Assembly (NCBI GenBank): GCA_026182355.1
Contig: JAPFBL010000070.1
Span: forward strand, 1,759,501 to 1,823,500
DNA length: 64,000 nucleotides
Direction of reading: 5' to 3'
Source: Hermatobates lingyangjiaoensis
Lineage: Eukaryota; Arthropoda; Insecta; Hemiptera; Hermatobatidae
The notes under the pieces were generated by a model that saw nothing but the letters and a program-made list of their open reading frames with translations, had not been told where the DNA came from and did no database searches. Below are positions 1 to 11,228 of the stretch, in pieces. Numbering within the stretch: position 1 is the first letter of the stretch; the number at the start of each line of letters is the position of its first letter. Made by a program: the position numbers and the translations under genes.

Positions 1-1451
1 CTAATTTTTCAAAATAAATAGAAACAATATATTGATAATACAAATAGGTTTTCTAGGAGTAATAAAAACTGATTTAAACAACGTTGAAAATAATGGTTAT
101 CTAGAGTACAATATACTGAAAGGATATATTTTGATTGTAAGAATGAACATTAAAAATATGGGTTATGAGTGGGTTTTTGTAGGATTAACGATTTATGCTT
201 ACGCTTTTATTCAGAGCATTGTTCCATTATTAAACGGGCAAAGCTATGTGTTTTCAATACTCATAGGGGTCCAGTTATTATCAAGTTTTTCCAAGTGGTA
301 TGTAAAAGGGTTGACGGAGAGAATATCTCAACACTTTTAAAATTGAACTCTAGATACACATCCTAGTCATAGTCAACAAAACACCTTTAAAAAATCACTA
401 TTATTTTCATACCTTTTACCAATTGAACTGAAAAAGAAACTTTTTTTAGCTGTGCTTGAAACAGTATTATTAGATTTTTTTTTTTTTTGAAAATTTATTA
501 ATCTCGCCATATAATTCTGAATTGCAATAATGAGAAAAACACAAACTTCTAAAGCTTGAATTTGCAACATCATTCCACTGTGAAAAAATCTATTCCACTA
601 TTACACTCACTGTTGTGGACTCATGAACTAAAATGACATGGGTATGTATATTTATGTGATTCACTAATTTGATATAAAGAAATTAAGAATTTCATGCTAA
701 TCTGTATAAATCATAGTAAATTGGCAGGACAGAACTAGATATTTGTAGTTCATGGCCAAGTCGAACATTTTATTCCTTTTTTTAATGGGTGATTAAAAAT
801 TATGTATATCTCATCCAAAAGTAAAGACATTATTTTTTTGTTTTGAGGCAAGGGATGCTACTTATCCTTCAAAGATCCTATATTTTAATCATTTTATTAT
901 GGCAACTACATTCTACTGACACAGTAGAAGTTAGTTTTTGGATGCCAATGATTCTAGTCCCTTAATATTCTGTTATTTGGCATCAAAGAATCAAAGAAGC
1001 TGAGTATCTGTGTAGATAAACACACCTCTCGTACCCATTGAGCAGTGCTCTCGTTGCTTACCAGGTAAGCGAAGGAGATGGTTTACCTGCTTTTCACGGT
1101 ATCTCAGGAGAATCAATCTACCTAGCACTTCGTTTGACACCACAATATCGTACTATTAACCCACACACAAATGCATAGAGTCATTGGTGTCTCTATGGTA
1201 CAGCGTGATATTTATTGAGCGTTCGCCCAGTACTCCAAACGCATGACAACATAAGTATTTTATCTCAGGACCCAGACACTTAGCAAACCAGTTTTTCTTA
1301 GTACTCTGTAATTACCCAAAAAGAATGCATTGTAAGAGTCTTTCTTTCCCACTGTCTATCTGTATTGCTTAACGTAGGTGATAAGATCTTATAATCTTGT
1401 TTACAGGAAAACATAGAATTCGAAGTGTAGAATAAATTTAAAAATGTGTAT
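1..1451. other. Upstream non-coding DNA, possible 5' leader region
   Basis: AT-rich sequence with no convincing coding segment. A good splice-donor context (TTACCAG|GTAAGC, 1058-1068) lies at the end of a less AT-rich stretch (about 1020-1140). It could end a non-coding first exon of P5CS, whose first coding exon has an acceptor right before its ATG. This is only a suggestion; no TATA or initiator was established. Confidence 0.2.
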
Positions 1452-1788
1452 AATTGCTGGCTAGGTTAGGTTGGATTAGGTTAGGTTCCAGTCTCACAAA
1501 GGAACACACGTAGGCCGAGCATTGGCCCTTTGTGATACCATACAATGAAGATTGATTTTATAGTGGGAATCTTAAATTTTGCATAACTCAAGTGTATTCG
1601 GGGTAGGGATCTTCAACAAGTATCTGACATCGTACAGGCTCGGTACTGACGGGTTAACACCCTCTCTAAGAGACGACATGCGTAGATTATTTACCTTCGG
1701 TTTTAATAAACCGAGGGCTAGAGTGGGTATTGAACCCCGTATCTAATAGGCCAGAGGCGATTTTTATACCACTAGATTAATCCGCCTT
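1452..1788 (-). mobile_element. tRNA-derived SINE, copy 1
   Basis: Read on the minus strand, the head near 1788 has a tRNA-like A-box region (TTAATCTAGTGGTATAA) and a B box GGTTCAATACC at about 1725-1735. A body follows that is shared with five other copies here (blocks matching CATCGTACAGGCTCGG and TTTGTGATACCA on the plus strand). The 3' end is a tail of CCTAA-type units (plus strand TTAGGTTGGATTAGG, 1464-1490). The closest relatives are at 59915-60232 and 57014-57412. Confidence 0.75.
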
Positions 1789-2127
1789 ATAGACGAATAA
1801 CTATCGACATTTTTTCACATTAATACGTTTTTTCAATATTAAAGTCTTATACAGAAAGGTACTAATACAAGCTGTTGAAAACATGATTTGTAGTCGATTG
1901 TTATCAGATTGTCTCTAATGTCATTTGTTGTGAATTGCTTTATTTTGAATACGCTGATATCATGTTTGTATATCTTTTATCACATAAGTTTTACAGCTTA
2001 AGACATAGTTACATTTAAAATAAAGTTGCATTTACCTTCGAAGACAAAATTCATAATAATGATGATTTTGTTCAGTAGTACTGTACTGATTGATAGTATC
2101 ACCTCTTAAGATAATCGAAAAGCAAAA

Positions 2128-2301
2128 CATCGTACAGGCTCGGGACCGACCGGTTTAACGTCCTTCTGCTAATTATTCAGAGATTAAATCGTCAAATTTA
2201 TCAACATTCCGCCTGAATATATTGAGGGCCAAGTGGGAATAGAACCTCGGTCCTATCAGTTAAGAGGCGAGTACGTTAACCACTGAACTAACCTGGCACC
2301 A
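2128..2301 (-). mobile_element. tRNA-derived SINE, copy 2 (3' truncated)
   Basis: Minus-strand head GCCAGGTTAGTTCAGTGG is tRNA-like, followed by a B box-like GAGGTTCTATTCC and the shared block that ends at CATCGTACAGGCTCGG (plus strand 2128). The tail portion present in copy 1 is missing. It lies 340 bp from copy 1 in the same orientation. Confidence 0.7.
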
Positions 2302-3479
2302 TCATTGCTAGCTAATGCTATTGACAATTAAATATGAGCAAAATTTTTCCGTTGTTTTTATTACAATAGACATTCACTTATGTAGATAAAAAAGAAAACT
2401 ATTTCGTCTAGGAGACATATAATTTTACCAAAAAAATTCTACTGAAATGATATCACTATAAAATTATTTAGTATCTAGTGGAGATCAATCAAATTCATCT
2501 GAGATTAGCAAGTTAATTGAGACTCTGCACGAATAAATTTACCCATTTGAAACTTTTGAACAAACTTCCATAGTGAACTTAGAATGTGGAATCCAATCTT
2601 TCCATCGAAAGTTGGCTACGATGTCTAATACATTATTCAAGTGACACTTAAGTGTGACTATGTGAGCAGGTAGGAACATCAAAGCTGTTATTGCAAAGGT
2701 TTTCATTTAGCTAAACTTTAAGCTCAGGTCTTTAGTAGAGTTAGCGACTAAATTAACCACATGACTTACCAACTGGTTACATCAAATATACGTCTAATCA
2801 AATGAAATAAATAAATATTAAAACAAAAATATAGGTTGATAGATATATCAAAGATTTTTGCAGAAGTATATCTTATTTTAATGGGAAATAAAATTACCTA
2901 TAAAATTTAGTAACATTTTTATAATGTTCATTGAAATCTGTGTTTTAATTTTACATTCGGTGGGCCATATGAGTTCTGTTTATAGCTACTTTTTCAAAAA
3001 TATTATAAAATTTTTCCATAACTCTAAATTTTACATATGGGGGATTAATAATTTTGTATTTCAAACCTTTCTCTATGAACCTCTGTGACTTTTATGATTA
3101 TAACAAGTCGTGAAAAATCTCCAATTAAAAAAAAACACTGGTATTTCAAAATTCAGTTTTTTTTTGCATTATTAACCTAGTAATATTGATTATGCATTAA
3201 CTCACAAATGAAACACATATTCTATCACATAGTCAAAAAAGATAAGTATCTCTAAAGACAAAGCAATAATAAACGGTAAACATTTTTCACTTACAGTCAT
3301 CGTTTTCAATGCCTTAATATTTTAGTTAGTCATTTACACTCTCTCTGTGGTAGGCTTGAATAAAGCAAAATGTAGGGCTATTATCATAGAAAATCAGGCT
3401 CTTTTTCTATGAAAAATTCTAAAAAAAAAAAAAAGAGTGGGTGGGTGTGAGAATGAGTGTATATATATAGACACACATA
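2302..3479. other. AT-rich DNA, no gene seen
   Basis: No exon-like open segment and no recognised repeat. Homopolymer A and T runs only. Confidence 0.5.
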
Positions 3480-3680
3480 CAAGATTTCATATAAACACGT
3501 GAAATAACAATCAATGATCAAACCACAATATGAAATGGGAAAAGTAGACTAAGATCTTTCAACAGTAACAAGCGGTAATCGTCAGAGTCTAAAACCCAAC
3601 TGAAACACTAGATGCTGAAACATCTTGGGGAGGGGTTCAAAGGAGTCGGACGGAAGAGTAGTATTATAAAAGGATGTAAT
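3480..3680 (-). repeat. Family A terminal repeat with hammerhead-like motif
   Basis: On the minus strand, CTGACGAT then a stem-loop (TACCG ... CTGTT) then GAAA occupies 3557-3585, followed by a block ending near TTTCACGTGTTTATATGAAA. The same 125-bp block recurs at 9298, 12111, 14710, 34590, 39658, 41405 and 45890. The region 3600-3645 also matches the 14710-14765 copy. Confidence 0.7.
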
Positions 3681-4691
3681 GCGCAGGAAAGGACAAATGT
3701 TCAGAGAGGGATGTTTGGGGAAACAAAGGAGTACAGTAAGAAAGAGTAAAAAACTATCCACAATCTGGCAACTCTCTTAGAAGAGGCTATTGCTCTCGTC
3801 AAGAAAATGTCACATAATAGCCGAATACTAATGTTTATAATATTTGCAACCTGCAACCTGCTTTTGACTAGAATAAGTGTTATTAATGAAATACATTGAA
3901 AAACATAACATAAAAATGGCCTTAAAGGCAGAAATGATTAAATTATTTATAATTACAATATCAACCAGTAGAAGCTGATTGAAAGAAGAAGCATTGAGCT
4001 AAATACACTTTACTTAACCACTATTCAGTTAGGTAGTTCGGATATAACTGTTGTGTAAGAACTTTCGATTCTTACTCTAGCCTCTACTAAAACCCCAAGC
4101 AGTAATAACATTATGAGTTACAGAAAAATATTTTTTCAGGCGTAGGCTTCAGGGCTTACGGTTATTAACAATGACCAGCCAAATATTTTTCCGTTTACTC
4201 AGCTTCCTGTACCTAAAGGTACTTTTTCAATTAGCTGTTCTTGCTAAAATCTCTGATATATTTTCATTCAGAAATGAAATATTCATCAGAAATATATTTA
4301 TCAAACTTACCAAACGTTTCCATAGTCATCTAGAATGTAGAATACAATGTCTACATTTTAACAAAATCTCTGAAGTTGCTTAGAAACAATGATGTCAATT
4401 TTGTTATTCTATATAATTTTAAAATTTGTACAACTTTTTCATAACATGTTATTTATGTAATAGTAACCAAGAGTTTATCATTAACCTAAATATATAACTG
4501 TAATAAAAAAAAAACAAATAGAGAACGAAATCACTTACTAGGATCAATATTTTACTTGATTTCATATTAAATGTCTATATATCTTAAAAATTGTAGATTA
4601 ATGGAAACAAACAGAATGGTTATAAAACTAATGAAAAATATGTATATGTATTTTTTTATTTTACCGATAGTACTGATGATATCCATGTTTC
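3681..4691. other. 5' flank of the first P5CS coding exon
   Basis: AT-rich; no coding segment recognised. It is probably an intron upstream of exon 1, because the exon starts with an acceptor. Confidence 0.4.
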
Positions 4692-4693
4692 AG

Positions 4694-4814
4694 AATGACT
4701 ATCATCAGCAAACTGTACTCTGCCTCACTAAGGGCGAATTACTTACATGGACTGTCTGCAAAGAGAGCTGTCTCCAGTCACGTTCCCTTCTTCTCCAGTC
4801 AAATTGACTCTCAG
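4694..4814 (+). CDS. P5CS: P5CS exon 1 (start codon and mitochondrial presequence)
   Basis: An AG acceptor at 4692-4693 (context GTTTCAG) and a strong donor at 4815 (CTCAG|GTAAAG) bound this exon. ATG at 4695 opens 40 codons beginning [20 protein letters not shown]. The segment has Arg/Lys, Ser and hydrophobic residues and no acidic residue before the final four, which is what a mitochondrial targeting peptide looks like. The part near PFFSSQ resembles the SNIPFITVP stretch of vertebrate P5CS. It ends in phase 0, like the next exon. GC content is clearly above the flanks. An acceptor one base before the ATG implies at least one upstream non-coding exon. The link to the next exon is inferred over a 22.4 kb intron; transcript data would confirm it. 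Confidence 0.8.
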
Positions 4815-7800
4815 GTAAAGCAGTGTATTTACAGTCTAACCTAAATAGCATTAATTCTATCTGTAAACATCTTTACTTCATTCAGTATGCTTCGATCATA
4901 ATTGTTAACTGAAATTTGTTGTTTATTTGAGAAGGCTAATTTACAATTTTATGTAAAACTGGTAGGGTGAGGTAATCATTACCAGTCAATCAGCTCACCC
5001 CTGCTTCGAAGGGGTTAGCAAAGTATTTTATTATAGCAAAGTAGAATTTATTTTAAAATTTTCTAATTAACAGTGAATATTCATGGATTTTTGCTAGAGT
5101 GTTAACACTGACGTCTACTGTTTTCTACCGTAGCCTTCTTTTATTGACTACACGTTAGAACTATGACTTCATTCTTCATATGTGATGATTTATGATTAAT
5201 GAAGAAATATACAGGATATTAAGGCAGCGTTCTTGATGAATTCTTCATTATTTGTTCGATCTGTTATAGTGTGGTATTTATTCATATTAGGGAATTTCAA
5301 AAATTGGGTCTCCGCACAAGAAAACGTTTAATATCAAATCTAACAACTCGTTTTGATAACCTAGTGTTCTTCATCAGGTTTACATCTGCACTATTGCGAT
5401 TGTGTTATAATGGGAGGAAAACCTTGAAAAACTAGGTACAAATGTAGATATGAAGAAGAACATTATGTGTTTAAAAATTTTTTGTGCGAAGACCTAATTT
5501 TTGAAATTCTCTAATATGACAAATTCTAAATGTTATTATTATATTGGCAAACTCATAACATACAGAGGCTTTTAGTTTACCATTCATGATCTATAAGGTT
5601 ATGGGGTTTCTGCATAGTTCTTAATTTTATTTTAGAAAGATGCCCTTTCTTCCCAAGAAATCATTATTTTTATTCCAATTTAATATTTCAGAGCTTCTTT
5701 TACAGACTTTTAATATTATTTTTGTTTATTACTTTAATGTTATGTTGTGAAATAATTTTTAAAAAATTGTACTTGTATGTTACTTTCAACTACAATGGAG
5801 TTTGCAATTTTGAAAATGGTGAAAAACTCAGTCTTCTTGAATCGTTAAAACAATTCTCTTTTTTCGTTCATGACAACTCAAGGCTTGATTGAGTGTGAAG
5901 GGTGAATTTATTTTTCCTAGAAATGGAATATCAATAATGTCAAATATCAATTTTACTACCACAAGGGTTGTACGTAATATAATATCAAAAATCTACTGTC
6001 TTACACTCACCTTTTTCTCCCATCTCAATCATTCTTGGAACTGTTCCATTGATCCTGAAAAAAAAAATTGTTATTTTGTTATTATTTGCATCTTTATAGG
6101 GTGTAATTTGTCTGAAAAGAACAATGTTTTATAATTAGTGATTAATTACTTTAGTTTAATTATTGATTGATTTAATGTATTTAACAGACACACTAGATAT
6201 TTGAAACAGGTAGGTCTCTTGTGTGAATATCACTTTATTTAACCAGTCGCATCACTCTCTAGACCGCAATATGGATTCATTAGCACCATCTCATGTAATA
6301 ATACACACGTAGATCCCTGCCTAGATAGCTAGGATTTCCGCAATAAATCCTCCCAGATACAAGCTTAATGGTTACTGGAATTTCTGCCTGCAATAAATGA
6401 AAGATGAAACAACACGCTGGACAAAGCTTGGAATCTCTTTGTAAAACACCATTCTGCACACTACTGTATGATATAATAGTCTCTTAACCATGTACTTTAA
6501 ATAACAATAATAATAGTTGTTAGATATCATAATAATTGTAGTAATTCAACTCTCTAATTCTTGGATTATTTTACTAACAGTTTAGTAAAACCCCACAATC
6601 GTATTCAGTAACATCTATGTTCTGCAAATCAAAATATAAAATAGTAAAATTTCAAATTTCCATTTGTCAACATTTTGGCATTTCCGTGTAGTTATACATG
6701 TGCTAACATTCAACGAGTTAAATGTAATGTGTATAACTTTAGGTTCATAAATGGCCTTTTATCCATTCGTTTGAATTTAATTCGTTATTAGTTAATGGTT
6801 TCATTTGTACAAATTTTTATTGACTTCAAATTTACTGAAAACATTTATTTTTTGTTTGCAAAACCAAGGAGGTTTGTTTATTAGTTAAATATATATGACA
6901 TACGGTACAATTGTAGTAGTGTAACTAAAAATTTATTTTAAAGGTATTCTAAAACTAGTTCTTTTGCATAAAAATGTATTGATAATGAAAAAAGCTTTTT
7001 TCTCAAATGTTCAAATAATATTTTTTTAAAAAAATGTTTGAACATATATTTATCTTTCATAATAGAGTGAATTACTAATAGTTCAGAATGAATGAGTATT
7101 CTGTTTTTAGAGTACTTCTGATTTTATATTTATTGAAATTTGTAGCAAAATTTTCAAGAACTTGAGATCAATTTTCAAATGTTTTTTTTTTATAAAAAGT
7201 TATGGTTATCTTTTAAAAAATTAGATTGTAGATAATGCTACTTGTTTTATTAAAACTATTCATCTTGTAAATTATTTAATTTCTATTCTTTAAAAAAAAC
7301 ATCAATTTTATTTTATCACACACAATCTTTTTTATTATAACAACAAATTTATGAAAAATGATTAAAACTATTCTTTTAGGAAATTTATTCTTTTAAATAT
7401 TTATAACTTCTTCTTAAGTTTACATTCTCCGAATATTAATTTAGTTTCGTTTCCTTATATTTCTATTGTGCGGATGTGGTTCAATAAATGTAATTCAATA
7501 AACTTATATTGTAACTTAAAAATAAAATAAACAACTTTTGCAAATATGATACAAACAATACTTCAGTTTTCAAGGTTAATAACTATATTTGATTAATTCT
7601 CTCTTAATTTAGGAATAAAATTGATTGATTTAAATCAACAGGTTTGATATCAGTGGTGAATACTGTAATTTTGATTTCTATGAGATTATAAATAATGGTT
7701 GTGCTGGTGACCTCTGATAAGATTGATAATGGTTTTAAACGTCACCAGATCTATCATATACAGCTAACCTTGAAAATCTAGGAATATCAAGAATTCCGTG

Positions 7801-10800
7801 TAATATTAACAGCAGAAAAGGTGCAACTCTTTATTATTTGAATAATATATTGTCGTATTAACATAATTTGATACTACAAATTACTAACCATTAAACGAAT
7901 TAAATAAATAATGTAATATTAGAATTTTCAAAAAAATTACCATTTTAATATTTTATTAATATTATATATATATTCACTATAAAATCGGAAGTACGATCCA
8001 AACTTGACAAAATACGAGTTAAAAACCAAAGAATAGTAACTTACGGAGTAAAGAAACACACTTATAGACTCAAATTTTTGAGCAATCCAAAAAATTCAGG
8101 AGAGTTGATAGCGGGTGACCAAATACGTTGTAGACGCAAGGTGAGTAATCTGTCTACAACGTGGCTGGTCACCCTATCATTTTCTCCTGAAGACGGATTG
8201 CTCAAAAATTTTAGTCTCTAAGTGTGTTTCTTTACTCTGTGTGTCACTCTTATTCGACTTCGAACTCGTATATATGCATGTGTGTAAGCTTTGTGCAAGA
8301 TAAAATATAACGGCAATATTGTGCCCACTTAATGCATTTATTATTAGAACTAGAATGATTTTTAACACATATGAAGTCAAAAGATATCTGCAAATAATAC
8401 TTAAGAAATAGTACATTTCCTTATAATTTTTTCATCAAATTGATAATGACGATAAGATGATTCCTAAGTGTTAATGTGGAAGAAAAACTAGTCACATTGA
8501 CTGTAACTTCTAATAAGCATACATGTTAAGCAGTATTATTGTTATGAAAACAATATATCAGCTTTGCGATAAATGAATACAAGGGAAGTAGTGTATTAAA
8601 TGGGAAAAGGGGGGAAAAAAGTGAATTCTCTAAAGCTCTCCAAGAGCCATTTGTTTTAAAATAACTGTTTGCATAAGTTTGAACCATCTGAATAATTTGT
8701 AAAACTAAGTTTATAACAGTTACACACAAGAATTTTAAGAGCTATATATAACAGTTAAAAATTACACATTTGGCGTTGAGCATGAAATGTTTGTAGCGCT
8801 GACCGACGAAAGATCTGTAGTAACTTATATCCATTCATAGATTATTGAATTCAAAACCGATAGAAATAGTATTACTTTTGCTGTTCATATGATGATGTTT
8901 AAGAAATGAAGTAAAGTTAAAGATCAGGATTTATAATTGGGAAAGTTGGGTGCTCCGTGATCAATTCCACCTCCACTTTGATCGACCTGGGGGAAGAAAT
9001 ACTTAATTAAAGTGCACATGAGTTGCTAATCTACCAATAGAGTATAGAAAGTGTCTCATGACAATAAAAAAGAACATAGGACAAAGAAAGAAGAAAACAA
9101 CGAAGACAAAGTAAGATTTAAGTTCATACTGTCTGTGACTGCTTGTGGAAACCAGTGATATAATGGAGGAGATACCAAGTTTCGCAGGTAGATTACACTT
9201 TTGACCAGAACTATAATTTTTTTTTCTGCTTCGGCAAAACTCCCATATTATTCAGCAAGACGGCCCCAGTCGTAAAATCTATACTTTATAAGCTATAAAA
9301 AGATTTCACATAAACACGTGAAATAACAATCAATGATCAAACCACAATAAGAAAATGGGAAAGCAAGACTAAGATCTTTCAACCGTAACAAGCGGTCATC
9401 GTCAGAGTCAAAAACCTAACTGAGTCAAAAAAAGCTATATGTGGTATATCAGTGCTATTATATATTTGACAAAGTAATACTGACAGAGATTTTTGGATAT
9501 CCGTCTTTATATGAGACGGTTGATAACACTTAGTTCAAAGGTACTGATATGCTTTAGTCGTATTTATAACAAGAGAGATGAAAAAGAAAAAGCTAATGTT
9601 AAACAGTACAACTAGCTACCAAGAGGTCCTGAAGGTGTACGCGCATATCTTGAATAGAACTCATTAAATTTTAATTCCGCGTACTAAACTAAATTTTGGC
9701 TGGATTGCGGAAATCATTGAGCCAGACAAATTCCAGTCTGTGAAGTTATGTTGGTGACATTACTGTCTGCAGGATTCGACAGTCAAATTTGCTTCTTGAT
9801 CCACTACTCGATTGGCAGGTTTTTTATCGCGACAGGGTGTCCTTGACAAACTCTATTTCCCGACCTACCAGTCTCACCCCACCCTATCTGCCGAGCAGCC
9901 TCTCTGTCATCTCTTTACAATCTCAGATCCATCAGTTTTCTAACGTTTTTGTTTTGATTCCGCTCATTTTATAGTATTTTAATTTGGCTCTTCATATACT
10001 ATTATGGATAGAATTGAAAACGCCACATGGAAACACAAATCATCTGAAATGCCCAAATCATCTTCATTGACTTCTCTGCAATCCAAGGTCAGAAATCCTA
10101 TTAATTAACCATATTTATTATTAAATGTGCCTTTAGATTTTAGAGAAGTAATTTATTCATATTTGTACATTTGGCTGTAATCAATACTAATAAAATAGTA
10201 AAATTATTACTAGTTGTAGGAATAAAATTATTATCTAAAATTAAAAAATCATGTACTTTTAAGAATATTGTTAAACAACTTCCGACTACCTGATGGTCAG
10301 GACATATCAGCAGCTTATTGTACTTATTACGAGGTCCGTTAGACTTACCGACAAAACTTTACTGTTATATTAAACGCAATTTCCGAAGTAATAAAAAATC
10401 AGACGAAGAAAAAACAAAGAAATTTAATTACTGCTATTATAAATACAAACACAATTTATATTAGAGATAATTATAACATAAAAATAGAAACCATTTATTT
10501 AAAAGTATTATTAAAAATATATTCAACAAGACACGCTACAAAAAAGTACTTGTCTAAATCATTATATTAAATCATAATCAAAAGAAAACTGAAAACAAGA
10601 TCAAGTTAAAGGAATTTCTCATTTTAGTGAAAAATCAGCAATTATTTTTAAAAAAAAAACAAAAGAACTGAAAAGAAAAAACAATCCTTTTGCAAAAGAT
10701 GCGTCAGCTAACTCTATTCTCTCATCAAAATTTCTTCTGATAATTGAATACTATTTAAAAAATACTTACTGTAGGGTGTTTATCTGTCACATGTTCTATA

Positions 10801-10831
10801 TTATCCAACTGTATGGTATATCGAGTAGTTA

Positions 10832-10878
<47 letters not shown>

Positions 10879-11168
10879 TATATTTCTTTCTAATCGAGGT
10901 TTGGTCTAGCTTCAATAATGACCTTTAAGCCGACGTTTCGTCTATATTTGTAGACATCTTCAGGGCTACATCAATTCAGAGTTTAACTAACTAACTAAAC
11001 TAACTAACTAACTAAAATTAACTAACTAATAAAATAACTAACTAACTAAAAGTTTAATAATGTTAAATATATGTGGTCGAGATTGGAAAACATTCCTATA
11101 TATATATGATATAAAATAGAGTTAAAATATTTAGTTATTTAAAAGTCCGCCATACTGTTTCATTTCAT

Positions 11169-11228
<60 letters not shown>

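Noticed and set aside
1700..1788. tRNA gene on the minus strand
   Set aside because: A and B boxes are recognisable, but there is no complete cloverleaf. The same head recurs with a shared body in six places, so it is a SINE.
4571..4807. Open segment of 78 codons starting at 4571
   Set aside because: It overlaps the real P5CS exon 1 in another frame, and its upstream half lies before the splice acceptor.
9789..9974. C-rich open segment of 61 codons
   Set aside because: Low-complexity Pro/Ser/Leu composition without similarity that I recognise.
10022..10088. Short ATG-started segment ending at a donor-like site
   Set aside because: Recognised no family, found no partner exon, and P5CS already has a better first coding exon.
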